Of a stretch of 64,000 nt of DNA, positions 1-10,561 are shown in pieces. The DNA lies in the NCBI GenBank assembly GCA_008508345.1, contig QNGE01001675.1:1-64000 (forward strand), written 5' to 3'. Under the pieces are notes generated by a model that was given only the letters and a program-made list of their open reading frames with translations, had not been told where the DNA came from and made no database searches. Positions within the stretch are counted from its first letter, which is position 1; each line of letters opens with the position of its first letter. The position numbers were made by a program, and so were the translations under genes. Source of the stretch: Paragonimus westermani. Its lineage: Eukaryota > Platyhelminthes > Trematoda > Plagiorchiida > Troglotrematidae.

Positions 1-1361
1 AAGCTCGGCGAACATATCAATGTCAAATACGTGTCACAGGAAATCAGTGGCAATGATGCTCGATCGGAAAAAAAAACAACAAGGCTCATTGACCGCAATA
101 TAGAGGCACTCACACATCATCAGTAGGAACAAAATACCAATCAAGTACGGTGATGACTAGGTGTAGGAACCATAAAAAGAGGTCCCACCAAGAAAGTAAA
201 ACAATGAACAACGAAGCGTTCACACTACCAAAATAAAAAACTAAGTTGAAGGTAGATGTAAGAGGACCGGTGCACCCTCACTGCTCCGACTCATTATTCG
301 TAATCACTTCACAAACAATATAACTGGAGCCACTAACCTTGATTTAACGTCACAGCCCCTAATTTTTCAAGCTAGAGACGAGGTGGATGACAAGGATCGC
401 AATCCCCGAATTGCATACGGTGCACCATTGTTAAACAAACAGTGACTGCTTTCACTTTTTTCGGTCAAGTCGCCCGTTGACCACCTCATACCATGTAGCA
501 ATGGACGCGGCGGTTAGCGAACAGTATGTAATCAGCCGCAACGACAGGCTGATATTCTCAAAATATGGCCTAACTATCTGAACCGAAGTGCTGCTACGCT
601 TTGTGGGAATGAAACTCGTGGATCCACACCGCCCAAGATCTGTCTTCTAACCTCATGATTGCTTACCCATCATTCTTGTAATGAACGTAAACATCGATGA
701 TTAAAAACTTTGATTTACATCAACAAACTTTCGCAACCACGAAGTAAAGTCACTATTGCTGTGAGCTAGTAAATAATCCTCACTTGAAATGAGAAAACGA
801 GCTGACAGCAAAGAAGTTTAGAATTGTGGAGACTTGCACTAACATTCAAATTATAGCAACGTATTCACTTCCGTCACTTAAAACAGGACACACTAAGTAC
901 AAAATGTCTAGTCCAAGACTAGCACGGTCGCCTCAGTCTTGTGTAATGGTGATCACAATAAACAACACAGAGTCCGCGTCAGAACCATGCCTGCAGTTAA
1001 GGGAAACACACCTTGCGCAGCGAGTGCACGTAGCCCTATTAATAGTAAGGATTAGTCGGTCAAGAGGTGACTGGATCAGGAAACTAGACCGTGGAAACGT
1101 GATTAACACACGTGTCATCGTGATCGATAGACATTAACCCATAACGACAGCCGTTTTTGTGCATGATGGGGACGAAAAGATGGCCAAGTAAGGAAGGAAT
1201 ACTGTTTAACAGTGTCCCACAGAAATCCACATCTCTAACGCGTGATTTTCTGTACAGGAAAAACAGCATCACAAAATTTACCGAAAGCGGGTTACCAGAA
1301 ACCAGCAGATAAAAATGGTCACGGTAAAATTATTACGTAAATGCACAATAAAGGAAAGTAC
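1..1361. other. Intron 8 and beyond of the PUS7-like gene; no exon identified
   Basis: The minus-strand gene at 1362-2675 ends here in a splice donor at 1361, so at least part of this stretch should be intron 8. I read the complement for the next conserved TruD segment and did not find it. The open frames present are short, unlike anything I recognise and not clearly bounded by splice sites. The remaining C-terminal exons probably lie left of the window. Confidence 0.5.
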
Positions 1362-2675
1362 CTTCCAATATCAAAGCTCTTTGATTTGGCAGAATGACCA
1401 AAACGCTGGAGACCGAAATAGTTGATAAAACCGTTCGACTTCCAAGAGTCGATGCTCGCATCGATAGAGGAGGCTGAGGCCGAAACGGATCTAAGATGAG
1501 TGTGAGACCATGAGGCAGGGAATTGTTAAATGCACCTTAAAACAACAGTAAATTGATTCCCGTCCAAATCACCGAGGAACAAGGGTCGCGGTACATAAGA
1601 GAAATTTCCCACAACCATGCCATGCAGTTGGCGATTCAATGAGGCCAGCTTCTCTGAATCTACACTAAGAAACAAGAGAAGCGTCAGAGTGAGCTAAACA
1701 AAAACGGCGTCAACTAACTCCTTCACAGTGACAAACTGTGCGGTTATCGCGCGCTTGTCTTTGGTACCAGCGTAGCCGAAGCAACCTGGACTGACACTAG
1801 GGAGTAAATATCAGAAACGGAACTGCCAATAACACTCACCGTAGGTAACGGCCTAGTGTTTGAATTGCACTGATAGTATCTTTACCTTCTTTGTACAACA
1901 CAAAACGACAGTATCGTTTGCCTTTCATTAGTGTGTTGTTTGCTCTCTTTGGAACGCGAACATCTGGCAGAAAACCACGAAGGTACAGGTAAAATAAAGC
2001 AAAATACCTTACCGACAGCGTGACCAGGCTTGGAAATTAAAATGCTACGATCTGTGCCTTCACATAGAGTCGTACTACAAAGCGACGGGAAGACAGCCCG
2101 CAGTGTACTGTGAATGACTGTCCTTTCTTGTTTGTTGGAAGGTGCCTGACACGATCAAACAGGTTTATAAACAGTCAAACCCATCTTTACTGTGATCCGA
2201 ACACATTGGATATCGCCTGAGGTCAGTTTTTGTAGTTCAACAAGAAAAGGATCTAACACGGTTTTGTCAACTTTACTATCGGTCTAGCAACACATTTGAA
2301 TTCTGTGAGTAGCTTACCACGTTGGGCACATCGCGAACAGGAGACGCATCGGTTAACTTGGCCAAGTCGCCACCCAGTACTTCGCGCACCATGAAATCTT
2401 CCCAACTATAAAAACAGATAAATTCGTACTGACCAATTTGAAACCGACCGATGTTTCAGAGTACACTGAAAGCCAGAATCCTTCCTGTTCACATATGAAA
2501 TGATGCCCACATCCGTCTCAGATAAAACGCAACTCTGATTAGCGGCAGCAGTATCCAACGGACTACGCAGCTTATCTAAGTGCTTTTCTCTCACTTCGCC
2601 GAGTAGTTCCGACGCCTCGTCTGCTGGAGGAGTCCTCTCAGAAATTCGAGGACGTTTGCAAGTAAACATGATCAA
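1362..2675 (-). CDS. PUS7: Pseudouridine synthase 7 homologue (TruD family), 5' eight exons, partial
   Basis: PUS7 converts uridine to pseudouridine in tRNA and mRNA. Eight exons join in frame on the minus strand: 2675-2449, 2405-2318, 2283-2191, 2145-2013, 1963-1840, 1790-1719, 1664-1536 and 1490-1362, giving about 331 codons. The introns are 43, 34, 45, 49, 49, 54 and 45 bp, all GT-AG. Family landmarks run in order: ETDVGI near residue 53, EDFMVRE near 78, ERTVIH near 143, RYCRFVLYKEGKDT near 198, the TruD catalytic motif GTKDKRAIT with its Asp near 233, VVGNFSY near 263, NQFTVVL near 282 and GFINYFGLQRFG near 309. Human PUS7 is about twice this length, so the C-terminal half is missing from the window. 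The first donor (GTCGGT) and the exon 6 donor (GTTAGT) are weak, but each is fixed by frame and homology. No stop interrupts the model. The start could be Met1 or Met3. Confidence 0.87.
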
Positions 2676-3256
2676 AAGATCAGGATGACCTAGACTTCAC
2701 TGAAAAAGTGGAATACACATGATAGTGCTAGTTACGAGCGAGGCAACGCGTTGGTGCATGAGTTCTTGATTATAGTAAACGGAATTATAAAAAAAATAAC
2801 CACAAAACAGGCTTAAAACGACAACCTGCACGCGTTAATTACTGTATTTCTTCCTTCGTCATCAAACGATACACTGAAGCGTCAAGGAAGGCCACGACAA
2901 AATGTGATAACACTCACTTACGCTACGTTCAACTACGGGCAATGTTATTCAAAGGGCCCAGCCAGTAACAATTCGACATTTTTCAAGGCCAGCTTGGAAG
3001 AGTGAATGAATCGAACATTTCTTTTTACTCCGACACGATAACGATTTACATCAATCCTAACAGCCATACAAGAATACAGACAAGAGAAAAGAGAGTAGGA
3101 ATCTAAACACGAAAAATGAACTACGGCTAAGTTCAACCGTCACGGTGGGACTAAACCTTGACGTGGTGTGACGGCTTGGTGACCACACCAACAGAGTTAC
3201 TCATACCAAGCACGCCAATAGGTAGAGGTCTGACAAACCACAATCTCCTGGTCCTT
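2676..3256. other. Intergenic or 5' flank of the PUS7-like gene
   Basis: I see no coding region or repeat here. It should hold the 5' UTR and promoter of the minus-strand PUS7-like gene. It ends where the left inverted-repeat arm begins. Confidence 0.4.
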
Positions 3257-3539
3257 TGTGTTTCCCACAAATGCGTCGAGAAATATACCATTATTATTTT
3301 TGTTGTTATTTCGCGACCAGTCGGTTTTTGGTCTCTATCAACTTGTCGATGCTAGATGTTAGAAATATACGGATCATTCAGTTGATTGTGTCCCCACGTA
3401 GCCCCAACTGATGGTGTGGATAACATAGCGTTACCAGTTTCCGTGTGAATGTGAGGCAGCGCATCAGAATCTGCGTCACGACTCCCCGGGCGATAGATAC
3501 AGTCAAAGTCGTAATCCTGCAAATATTTCAACTAACGTG

Positions 3540-4980
3540 CTACTTGACCCTCCTGCTCTCGAATGTTGCGATGCCATTGTAGTGCTCGATGGTCCGTTCG
3601 AACTTTGAAGGGTTTCCCGAGTATGTACGGGCGGAAGTGTTTAAGAAATCTAACATTTCACGGCGCGTAGTGCAATAACGCCTTTCTCGCTTATCGAGCC
3701 GACGGCTTGCATAGGCAATCATGACTTCCCGATTGGCCGACTTCTGCGACAGTACAGCATCGATAGCTAAGTCACTGGCGTCAGTGTCTAGTCTGAAGGG
3801 ACTGGATGATGGCGAGAAATCAGAGAATGCAAGAATGGGAGGGGAGCTGAGCTTATCTGTAAGATTTTTGGACGCAGCGTGACATTCAGCGGACCATACA
3901 AATTTCTTGCCTTTCTCGTAAGTTGATGCAACGGGGATGCTATCTCCACAAAATATGGAACAAATTCCCGGTAATTCAAAGCCAGTCCCATAAAACTGCG
4001 TACTTCGTTTACTGATCGCGTTACTGGCCAATCAACAACTTGTTTGACCTTTGTGCTATCGGTTTTTACTCCCGCGGGTGTGATTAAATGGCCTAAGAAT
4101 GATACTACTTGCTTTAAGAGCACGCATTTTGTAGGCTTCAGTTTCAGGCCCGCCATTGGGAGACGTTCGAATAAATTCTTCAGTATGGAATTGTGCTCTT
4201 CTATTGTGGGGGCGTGAACAGTAATGCTATCGAGGTAGATTAAACATTGGCTTGATACTAAATCTTGCAACACTGTCTGCATTAATCGCTGAAAAGTAGC
4301 AGGCGCGTTAGCTAAGCCGAACGGCATTGCTTCAAATTCATACAACCCGGATGGAATGGCAAATGCCATCTTTTAACGATCTGCAGGGAGGACTTCAACC
4401 TGCCAATACCCAGAAGCTAGGTCAAGCGTGGATAACCACTTTGCGCCATGCAAAACATCAAGTGTGGTATCTATGCATGGCAGAGGAAATGAATCTCTTT
4501 TTGTTATAACATTCAGAAGTCTGTACCCAACGCATAACCGAAAGCTCCCGTCCTTCTTTTCAACCAACACGATGGGAATGCCCAGGGGGGAGTCGATAGG
4601 CGTATAACTCTCTTGTATCATGAATCATGGTTTTCAGTTGCGACTGATAGTGAACAGGAATTCTTCCGGCGGGTTGTCGAAGAGGATGGTGGCCACTTGT
4701 ATCAATTTCGTGTTTTCCAGTTCCAGGTTTCTCACCACCGTACTGGGACACGTCGAGGAAGCTGCGTAAAAGTCATGAGTCTTTCAGTATAGGGCAAAGC
4801 CGTCCTAGTTAGTAATGGTTGTATCAAAGTTGATTCCATTCCGTTTAGGTTGCCGGAAGCTTCTAGTACGTTTACTGTTTGAGGCTTGTCTTCCACTTGG
4901 GTATTCTTATCATTATAACGGAAACGGTTTGCCTGTGAGGATGGGTCAATCTTATCGCAGTACCGTCGTAAAAATTCCAT
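3540..4980 (-). pseudogene. Gypsy-1 (left copy) reverse transcriptase and RNase H, degenerate
   Basis: Three overlapping broken frames encode a Ty3/Gypsy pol segment. RT begins with VEKKDGSFRLCV and LDLASGYWQVEV (4621-4373), continues with MPFGLANAPATFQRL, and has YLDS where YLDD is expected (4369-3788), so a catalytic Asp is lost. RNase H follows at 4031-3540 with the DTDASD and YASRRLDKRERRY segments. A stop separates 4373 from 4369, and frameshifts lie near 4750, 4600 and 3800. Integrase is absent from this copy, because the arm ends at the CR1 insertion point. The right copy at 16539-17979 carries the same lesions. Confidence 0.88.
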
Positions 4981-4995
4981 TCCTAAAACCGCGCT

Positions 4996-6054
4996 TCATT
5001 GCAGGTGGCTGCTTACTGCAAACTGATGTCGAGTGGTTAATCTAGCCAGATGTACTGTGGCCACTACTTGCGAGCACGTCTGTAAGGTGGTGCCATTTGT
5101 AGTTAAAATATGACGGCAGTGCTCAGGCTGGGCTATTTTACAATTTATTTGGGCTACCACGGCCGAGTTTAAAATAGAACACGAGGCACCAGTATCAATC
5201 AAAAAGCAGATAGCCTCATTATCCAATCTATCGTTCACAGTTAGTGGCTTATCTACGTCAACACTAACGAGACAGATAACCGAAGGTATAAATGCATACA
5301 ACAAAAGTGACCTACCTGGTGCTACTCGGTCCGCTACAAGAGGTGGATTGTGTCCACACTTCTGCGCGTGGGAACCAAACCTCTTACAGTAAACGCAATT
5401 ACTCGCTGGGGAACTTGGTTGGGGGAAGCCAATGGCGGCAAAACACATGGGTTCTGTTACTGGAAGGGTGTCACGCATCGACTCCTGCACCGCCTCAATT
5501 GCCCATGCTTTATCAACTGCCTTTATCAGCAACGACGCCGGTTTGCGCAGAAATTTTCCACGTAGTTCTTGATAATATAACCCCAGACAGAAACGGTCAC
5601 AAATCTGGCAATCTCTTTCCGCCGGAGATGATTGTGAAAACGCTTTCAGAGCTAGTTCCCGCAGGTCACGAAGGAACAAATCCACCGATTCCGACGGTTG
5701 CTGGCGCCTGGCGTGGGACCTTTCGCGATAAACAGGCGCTAATTCCGTGCGCCCGAAGAGTGCTTGCAGGGTTTCCCATATAACTTTGGGTGCTGAATCT
5801 GGGGCCACACCGGAGGCATGAAATTGCTTCACACCTGCATCATCCAAAAAACTAAGGATATAAAAGCTGTGAAGCTTGTAGTTCACTGCTGATAAGTAAA
5901 TTTTGATTATAAATGCCCATTCATCAAAGTCATGATCGGGATTGTTAAAGAGGGGTTGGCGTGGTGATGGTTTAACCTCGCAGCATAACTCGTAAATTTG
6001 GATGGTATAATCCATCGATAACGGGGGTGAAGTGAACTCCAATTTCGTATTCAT
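4996..6054 (-). pseudogene. Gypsy-1 (left copy) Gag-protease ORF, 352 aa
   Basis: This single ORF encodes a retrotransposon Gag with a C-terminal aspartic protease. The Gag part spans about residues 1-200. A CCHC-type knuckle CVYCKRFGSHAQKCGH lies near residue 220, and the protease active site LIDTGASCS lies near residue 285. The ORF ends at a stop inside the protease-RT linker, where the homologous polyprotein would continue, so the Gag-Pol reading is broken. The CCHC-protease arrangement resembles the Gulliver-like Gypsy elements of flukes. Its start codon lies only 90 bp from the divergent Gypsy-2 LTR, so no 5' LTR of its own fits between them. Confidence 0.88.
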
Positions 6055-6144
6055 CCTGCAGTGACATGCACACGATTTTCTACTTCATATTTTCTATTGT
6101 TGATCATGCCCTTTCATCTTCTTCAACCCCACATGTACACACGA

Positions 6145-6540
6145 TGTTTGAACAAGGTTAATCGATCCACAGAGTAATCAATAATTTTCGAATTACACTT
6201 CCGAGTTCGCGAGTTCTGCTTACTGTTCGCGTTCAGGGTCGGTGGCGTATAAATCTTTGGAAGAGTTAGAATTCATCGGAATCAACCGTTCAGTTCGACA
6301 AATTTATTTATTTATTTATTTATCTATTTATTTATCTGTCGTTGGAAGTATCTCGGTCGTGATATTGAGACTATCTGGGGAAAAAACGACAGGTAGTGTC
6401 AGTGAGAATCCTCATTTGGTGTAGTGGAAAACTGAACCAACGTGCATCCACGAACTATTGTGAGTTATTTGTTTTCCTTTCATCAGATTTCGACTTCCTA
6501 TTCACACCTGAGTTTCCATATACTGTTCAGATCCACTACA
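6145..6540 (+). repeat. Gypsy-2 (CsRn1-like) 5' LTR, 396 bp, with PBS just downstream
   Basis: The LTR runs from TGTTTGAACAAGG to GATCCACTACA. I defined it by homology to the solo LTR at 21410-21773, which aligns along its length with TG and CA ends. An expanded TTTA tetranucleotide tract (6300-6338) interrupts the alignment. After the LTR, ATTGGTGAGCACGC at 6544-6557 resembles the tRNA-Trp-type primer binding site used by CsRn1-group elements; that match is partial. The mirror copy is at 14979-15374. Confidence 0.65.
6300..6338. repeat. TTTA tetranucleotide microsatellite inside the Gypsy-2 LTR
   Basis: This is a run of TTTA units with one or two TCTA variants. It is mirrored at 15181-15219 in the other arm with the same length. 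Confidence 0.85.
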
Positions 6541-6608
6541 TTTATTGGTGAGCACGCTTATTTTTCCTTCCGAACTGCGTTTCTATCCACCTTTTGTTAT
6601 CATTAGCA

Positions 6609-6815
6609 ATGCCTGACGACACTGCAGACGTTGACATTAAAACCGAACACAGCTCTGCTTCAAAACTGCCTGAGTGCAGCCCCCGAAACCATCGATTGTG
6701 GTTCCATCTGATTGAGGCCGTTTTCATCACCAGGCAGATAACATCAGAGAAAATAAGGTTTTCATAGGTGGTACAATCAATCCCTTTTGATGTCGCAGTT
6801 GAAGTGGAAGACCTG
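6609..6815 (+). pseudogene. Gypsy-2 gag, N-terminal part, interrupted by CACTA insertion
   Basis: From ATG 6609 the frame reads a CsRn1/Boudicca-type Gag start with the core RLWFHLIEAVF and QSIPFDVAVEVEDL. It contains one stop (TAG) between RFS and VVQ. At 6815 the CACTA transposon begins. The Gag frame resumes without loss at 10242 as LELIPTDFPYAVLKDAI once the two-base TG duplication is discounted. The mirror copy is at 14704-14910. Confidence 0.82.
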
Positions 6816-6829
6816 CCCTGCTAACACAA

Positions 6830-7200
6830 TCAGGGGTGAATTAGGGATAATCTCTAATTTCGTCTAATGGACCATTCCGGAGGCCATTTAGGGTTTTTTT
6901 AGGGATTCGAGACAAAATCTTTATAGAATCTCTAATATGCGGAGCGTGGTAATTTCCCGATTAATCCATTCCCCGTGCCCTGAATCACTCCTAAATTAAC
7001 CCGAATTCACCCTAAATTCATCCTAATTTGCCCTAAATCAACCCAATTTTACCCTAAATTAACCCGATTTCACCCTAAATTACTCGTATTCACCCCCAAA
7101 ATAACCCGGTTTTACCCCAAACTCAACCCAATGTCACTCCCAAATTCACCAAATTTCACCAAATTACCTTCTAATTGAACCCGATGTATCCCCGAATATA
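6830..7200. repeat. CACTA subterminal repeat array
   Basis: About a dozen degenerate copies of a 15-20 bp unit resemble AATTCACCCTAAATTAACCC. Such arrays in CACTA elements are known to bind the transposase-associated factor. The array is mirrored at 14319-14689. Confidence 0.8.
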
Positions 7201-7496
7201 ACCCGAAACCGTGTAATCCACAGGGATCCTACCATATAGCACTCAAAGTAAAACAGCATGAATGAGCAGGGAAATATATATTGGAGTGACTGGAAAGAAA
7301 CACACAATGGAATGTTCATGTAGACAACTAATCGACCCCCACGAGGTTCCGTTTGCTGGAGATCAAGAAAGGTATGCATTGAACGAACGGCTTACAAATA
7401 ATTGCAAAGCAAAACATGAACAAACTACAGCTCAAATCAGTGGTAAACTACATTCATATGAACAATGAAAGGGATCGCTTATTGAATTGTTCACGT

Positions 7497-7732
7497 AGCA
7501 AGCGATAGAACAATTGATTAAGACCTAGGGTATGCACAACTGAACGCGGTTGAAAATCAAACTCATGTTGAAACGCATAACACACCGACAGACGACACGT
7601 AGTTTTACAGGTCGAGGCTCATTAATATCCCATTCACGTCACACCTATTGGTTCCAAACCTGTCCTCATAGCAAGTGATAGAACAATAGATTAAGACCTA
7701 GGGTGTGCACAACTAAACGCGGTTGAAAATCG
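7497..7732. repeat. Pair of 64-bp direct repeats inside the CACTA element
   Basis: The units at 7497-7560 and 7669-7732 both contain GATAGAACAAT, TTAAGACCTAGGGT and CGCGGTTGAAAATC. They differ by a handful of substitutions and start 172 bp apart. The mirror copies lie at 13787-14022. Confidence 0.85.
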
Positions 7733-7986
7733 ATTTCATATTTCGTTCGATGTTTACTTCGCCTCTTCTTGGTGGCTTTCTTATTCGGAACCTCCCTCCA
7801 CGGTCACGGGCGTCATAAAACCAACAACGCATCCACTTTTGTAGTTCATTTCGCCCGGGTTCTGTGGTCATCTCCTGGGATAGGAATGCTTCTATGTTCG
7901 AGGTATATTGAATTACTTTTACACTGCACTAGCCTTCTATTACACGCCGTAAGATGGATTCCTTGAAGGAGATTTTATTTCTTCCT

Positions 7987-8595
7987 TCAGCGTAAGTCAT
8001 TTCCACGGCTAACTGGGATCCAATGGTCCTTTTCTTGCACCGGTGAAGCAGTGGTCTTGCAGACGGAGCACTCATGGATTTCAAAAATGGCCATATCCTT
8101 CAGTAATTCCTGCAGCAGCTGCATCATCGGTGATAGTTGTGAGGAAACAATAACGTCATTTAATGGTGAAGATGTTTCCAGAGGTGCCACGGATGAACTT
8201 GTGGACAGCTGTGGCAACCTTTGCGGTGACGTGGGATTAAGAGGACAAATGATTGGAAAAGAGTCAAAAAGTGGGCGGGAAGATGAAGTGGGGACGGCTG
8301 AACGAGGCAGGCTCGGAGTAACCGCTGGACCTGGCGCCGCAGTAAGAGAGCTGGGACGGTGGGGTGTGAAGATGCCCAGGGAAGAAGCAAAGGGGACCGC
8401 GGAAACAGGTGACTGGGAAGCCTTGAATGGAAGGCGCGAGTTTGTGGAACATCTGCTTTCCCGAAGGACCACCTGCCTCCAAGACGAACGCCGGACACCG
8501 TGCTGTTGTGACACCAGTAGCACGCACGGGCGAACAGCTATCGAACTCCTCGGTTTATGGCTGCGACAGAAGCTTCGTAGGAAGCTTGCTATCAA
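7987..8595 (-). CDS. Pro/Ser-rich ORF of the CACTA element, 202 aa, function unknown
   Basis: The frame is open for 202 codons and rich in Ser, Pro and Leu between residues 40 and 140. It ends with a short helical stretch (MQLLQELLKDMAIFEIHE) and a C..C pair. It lies between the transposase fragment and the left terminus of the CACTA element, on the same strand as the transposase, so it is probably an exon or second ORF of that element. I do not recognise a domain. The longer reading on the opposite strand (8051-8638) has no family features and I treat it as its shadow. Confidence 0.4.
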   Translation of the reverse strand: MIASFLRSFCRSHKPRSSIAVRPCVLLVSQQHGVRRSSWRQVVLRESRCSTNSRLPFKASQSPVSAVPFASSLGIFTPHRPSSLTAAPGPAVTPSLPRSAVPTSSSRPLFDSFPIICPLNPTSPQRLPQLSTSSSVAPLETSSPLNDVIVSSQLSPMMQLLQELLKDMAIFEIHECSVCKTTASPVQEKDHWIPVSRGNDLR

Positions 8596-8940
8596 CCAAA
8601 AGGATTTAAAAGCACATCGGTATTACCTAGCCCTTTGACTCCGTTTCCCCATGCGCACAGTTACATCGGACGAATCCTCATCGGATGTGACCTATGCCTT
8701 CTTGGCATAACGACGTGCTTGCAAGTAGTCGTCTAGAAACACAAGACATAATCATGAAATCATTACCTTTTGTGTTGGTTAATCTCGCTGATGTCTTTGC
8801 GGAGTCAGGCGGGGAAACCCAACGGTCCCGCACAGCTGTGGTGAACTGAAGAGAGAGGTAATTTGGCCACGTTGTTACGCCGCCCTCTATCCACGTGGGA
8901 CTGAGCACTGCGCAGCAAGGTTCACCGTCCTTCAGAAAAG

Positions 8941-9925
8941 TTACGACGTTCGAAGAGAACTACTTTGTGGCAAGAACGTTACTTTTCGTTGGCAGTATAC
9001 ACCTCGTTGGTCACACTTATCACAGCCGCAGTATGCACCATGCCCGCGCACCTGTTTAACATACGAGCGAGCCGGTGTATCACAGATCACCGCTTTCGAA
9101 CAGACGATAATGGGAACATTGTTTATCTTTATGCCACTGCTAAACACATCGTGCAATTCTTGCAGTGTATCCAAGAGATATACGTTGTCATCTTCAGGTT
9201 TGTTGCTACCTCCATACACACCGACCACAAACAGCTCGGTTACCGTCGGATCATTCAGGCGACAGAGCACAGACCATGTTGTTGAATTTCCTGCATTCGA
9301 TGGTGATAAAACAACATTCAGCTGGATTCCTACGGACGTCACATGCTGTAGCCTACTGCCTGGAACAGCATTCACAATGCTCTTAGCCAACCACAAATGG
9401 GCATATTCGCCCGGATAAACGTCACGTATCGGCAAACTTCTCGGTGTCGACAACAACGTTCGGGCATCTCTGGGTGAATCCGGTATTCTTTCCTTCAAGA
9501 TACGCAAAAGTCGTTTCACCTGCACTTTAGGAGTATTGCTGGAAATTGCCCATTCTCGAAGGCGATCGACAACGCTAGCCTTAGGAAGATCAGCTTCCGG
9601 ATCCTGCACACCAGTTTCTGCTGAGCTGTCTAGTACATCTGAAATCAGTCGTTTGCATCTGAAAAGTTTAACTTGCCTTCACAAAGCGGTTGTTATATAC
9701 GTTCCGGTACGGACGCCATAGAGGTCGGAGAGCGTTCGCAAACGTCTGCATTTTCCAACGATTCTTTTACCTTACGTTTAAGCTGGGCAAGCGAGCGCTG
9801 CACATTCCGATGAAGGGTAGAACGGCTGGCTAACGTTTTCGAAAACCGCTATTGCTATAATGAATGGAATAATTTTTCTTGCTTCACCGTCATCGTGATG
9901 CTGCTCAGACATAATAGCAACCTCC
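8941..9925 (-). pseudogene. CACTA TNP2-type transposase, partial or spliced
   Basis: The best frame, 9609-8941, contains the block typical of TNP2-like transposases. It reads FVVGVYGGSNKP near residue 130, then ICDTPARSYVKQVRGHGAYC, then GCDKCDQRG, ending at VTFLP near residue 215. The same phase upstream (to about 9925, MSEQHHDDGEARK) looks like an N-terminal portion but is separated by stops, so there is an intron or decay there. The frame closes just after the CxxC block, where family members continue for several hundred residues. The downstream part is not recognisable as one ORF. The protein would cut at the CCCTG termini; activity is doubtful. Confidence 0.75.
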
Positions 9926-10239
9926 GCAAACCTCAAAAGAAACAGAGGCGCTAAGCTAGGCGCAAACTCGAACGCAGCGCGCCTGAATAATTGAAGCGGT
10001 TCGAGTTCGAATAAACAATGAGTGAGTTTATCCTTACAGCGAACATTTCCTGAATATGAATGCCATTGCTTTGTGTTATGTACTTCATATATTACACAAA
10101 TAACCTGAATAATGATGCTCAGGGGATTGGATATATTTTCATCCATCGACGCACTGTTGGTCAAAATAAAACAACCCTAAATTACCACTAAACAGCCCTA
10201 ATTCATCTCCATTTTAATCCCTAATTGATGCTAGCAGGG

Positions 10240-10552
10240 TGTTGGAATTAATCCCAACTGATTTCCCCTATGCTGTTTTGAAGGACGCCATCATAAAACG
10301 CACTGGGAAGTCAGAAGCAAAACTCCTACATGAGTTGTTCAATTCGGTCGAGTTGGGTGATCAATCTCCATCTCAACTGTTGCGTTATATGAGAGGTATT
10401 TTGGGCTCGCGGAAGTTTGACGATGCCATTTTAAAACAGTTATGGGCCGAAAACTGCCATCTGCGGTACAACACATTTTGACTGCCATGGATGGAGATAG
10501 CTCACTCGACAAATTAGCAGCCCTTGCAGACAAAGTAGCAGAGACTTTCCCT
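10240..10552 (+). pseudogene. Gypsy-2 gag, central part, resumed after the CACTA insertion
   Basis: Gag resumes at 10242 with LELIPTDFPYAVLKDAI and SPSQLLRYMRGILGSRKFD. A frame shift near 10455 follows, after which the sequence reads HILTAMDGDSSLDKLAALAD in the next frame. These are standard CsRn1/Boudicca-group Gag segments. A stop follows at about 10556. Confidence 0.82.
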
Positions 10553-10561
10553 TCGTAGCCA

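Larger units (their letters stand above)
3257..7987. repeat. Left arm of a 4.73-kb near-perfect inverted repeat
   Basis: Every base pairs with the complement of 13532-18262 at positions summing to 21519, so the arms have the same length with no indels. I found substitutions at 3767/17752, 3907/17612, 5695/15824 and 7186/14333. The arm contains, from the outside in, the 3' end of a CR1-like element, Gypsy-1 on the minus strand, the LTR and gag start of Gypsy-2 on the plus strand, and the left part of a CACTA transposon. Pairing stops at 3256 on the outer side and at the N (13532) on the inner side. Confidence 0.95.
6816..10239 (-). mobile_element. Complete CACTA (EnSpm-like) DNA transposon, 3,424 bp
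   Basis: The left terminus is CCCTGCTAACACAATCAGGG and the right terminus, read inward, is CCCTGCTAGCATCAATTAGG, so the terminal inverted repeats are recognisable but imperfect. The flanks share only TG, consistent with a 2-bp target duplication. Many short subterminal repeats with the core CACCCTAAATT lie at 6830-7200, and CCTAA motifs lie at the other end (10175-10225). The TNP2-type transposase is on the minus strand. The element sits inside Gypsy-2 gag. Only its left 1,172 bp is repeated in the right arm (13532-14703). Confidence 0.88.

Noticed and set aside
5292..5783. A 163-aa ORF opposite the Gypsy-1 Gag-protease (also at 15736-16227)
   Set aside because: It is antisense to a clear Gag-protease domain and is a shadow frame.
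6830..7200. Spaced short repeats that could suggest a CRISPR-like or satellite array
   Set aside because: The units are degenerate, with no constant spacer length, and they adjoin a CACTA terminus. This is the usual subterminal repeat array, in a eukaryotic genome.
7769..7966. A 65-aa ORF near the arm edge (also at 13553-13750)
   Set aside because: It is short, has no family features and lies in non-coding CACTA sequence; it is duplicated only because it is inside the arms.
8051..8638. A 195-aa plus-strand ORF inside the CACTA element
   Set aside because: It is the complement of the Pro/Ser-rich minus-strand frame, which is on the transposase strand. It has no family features.
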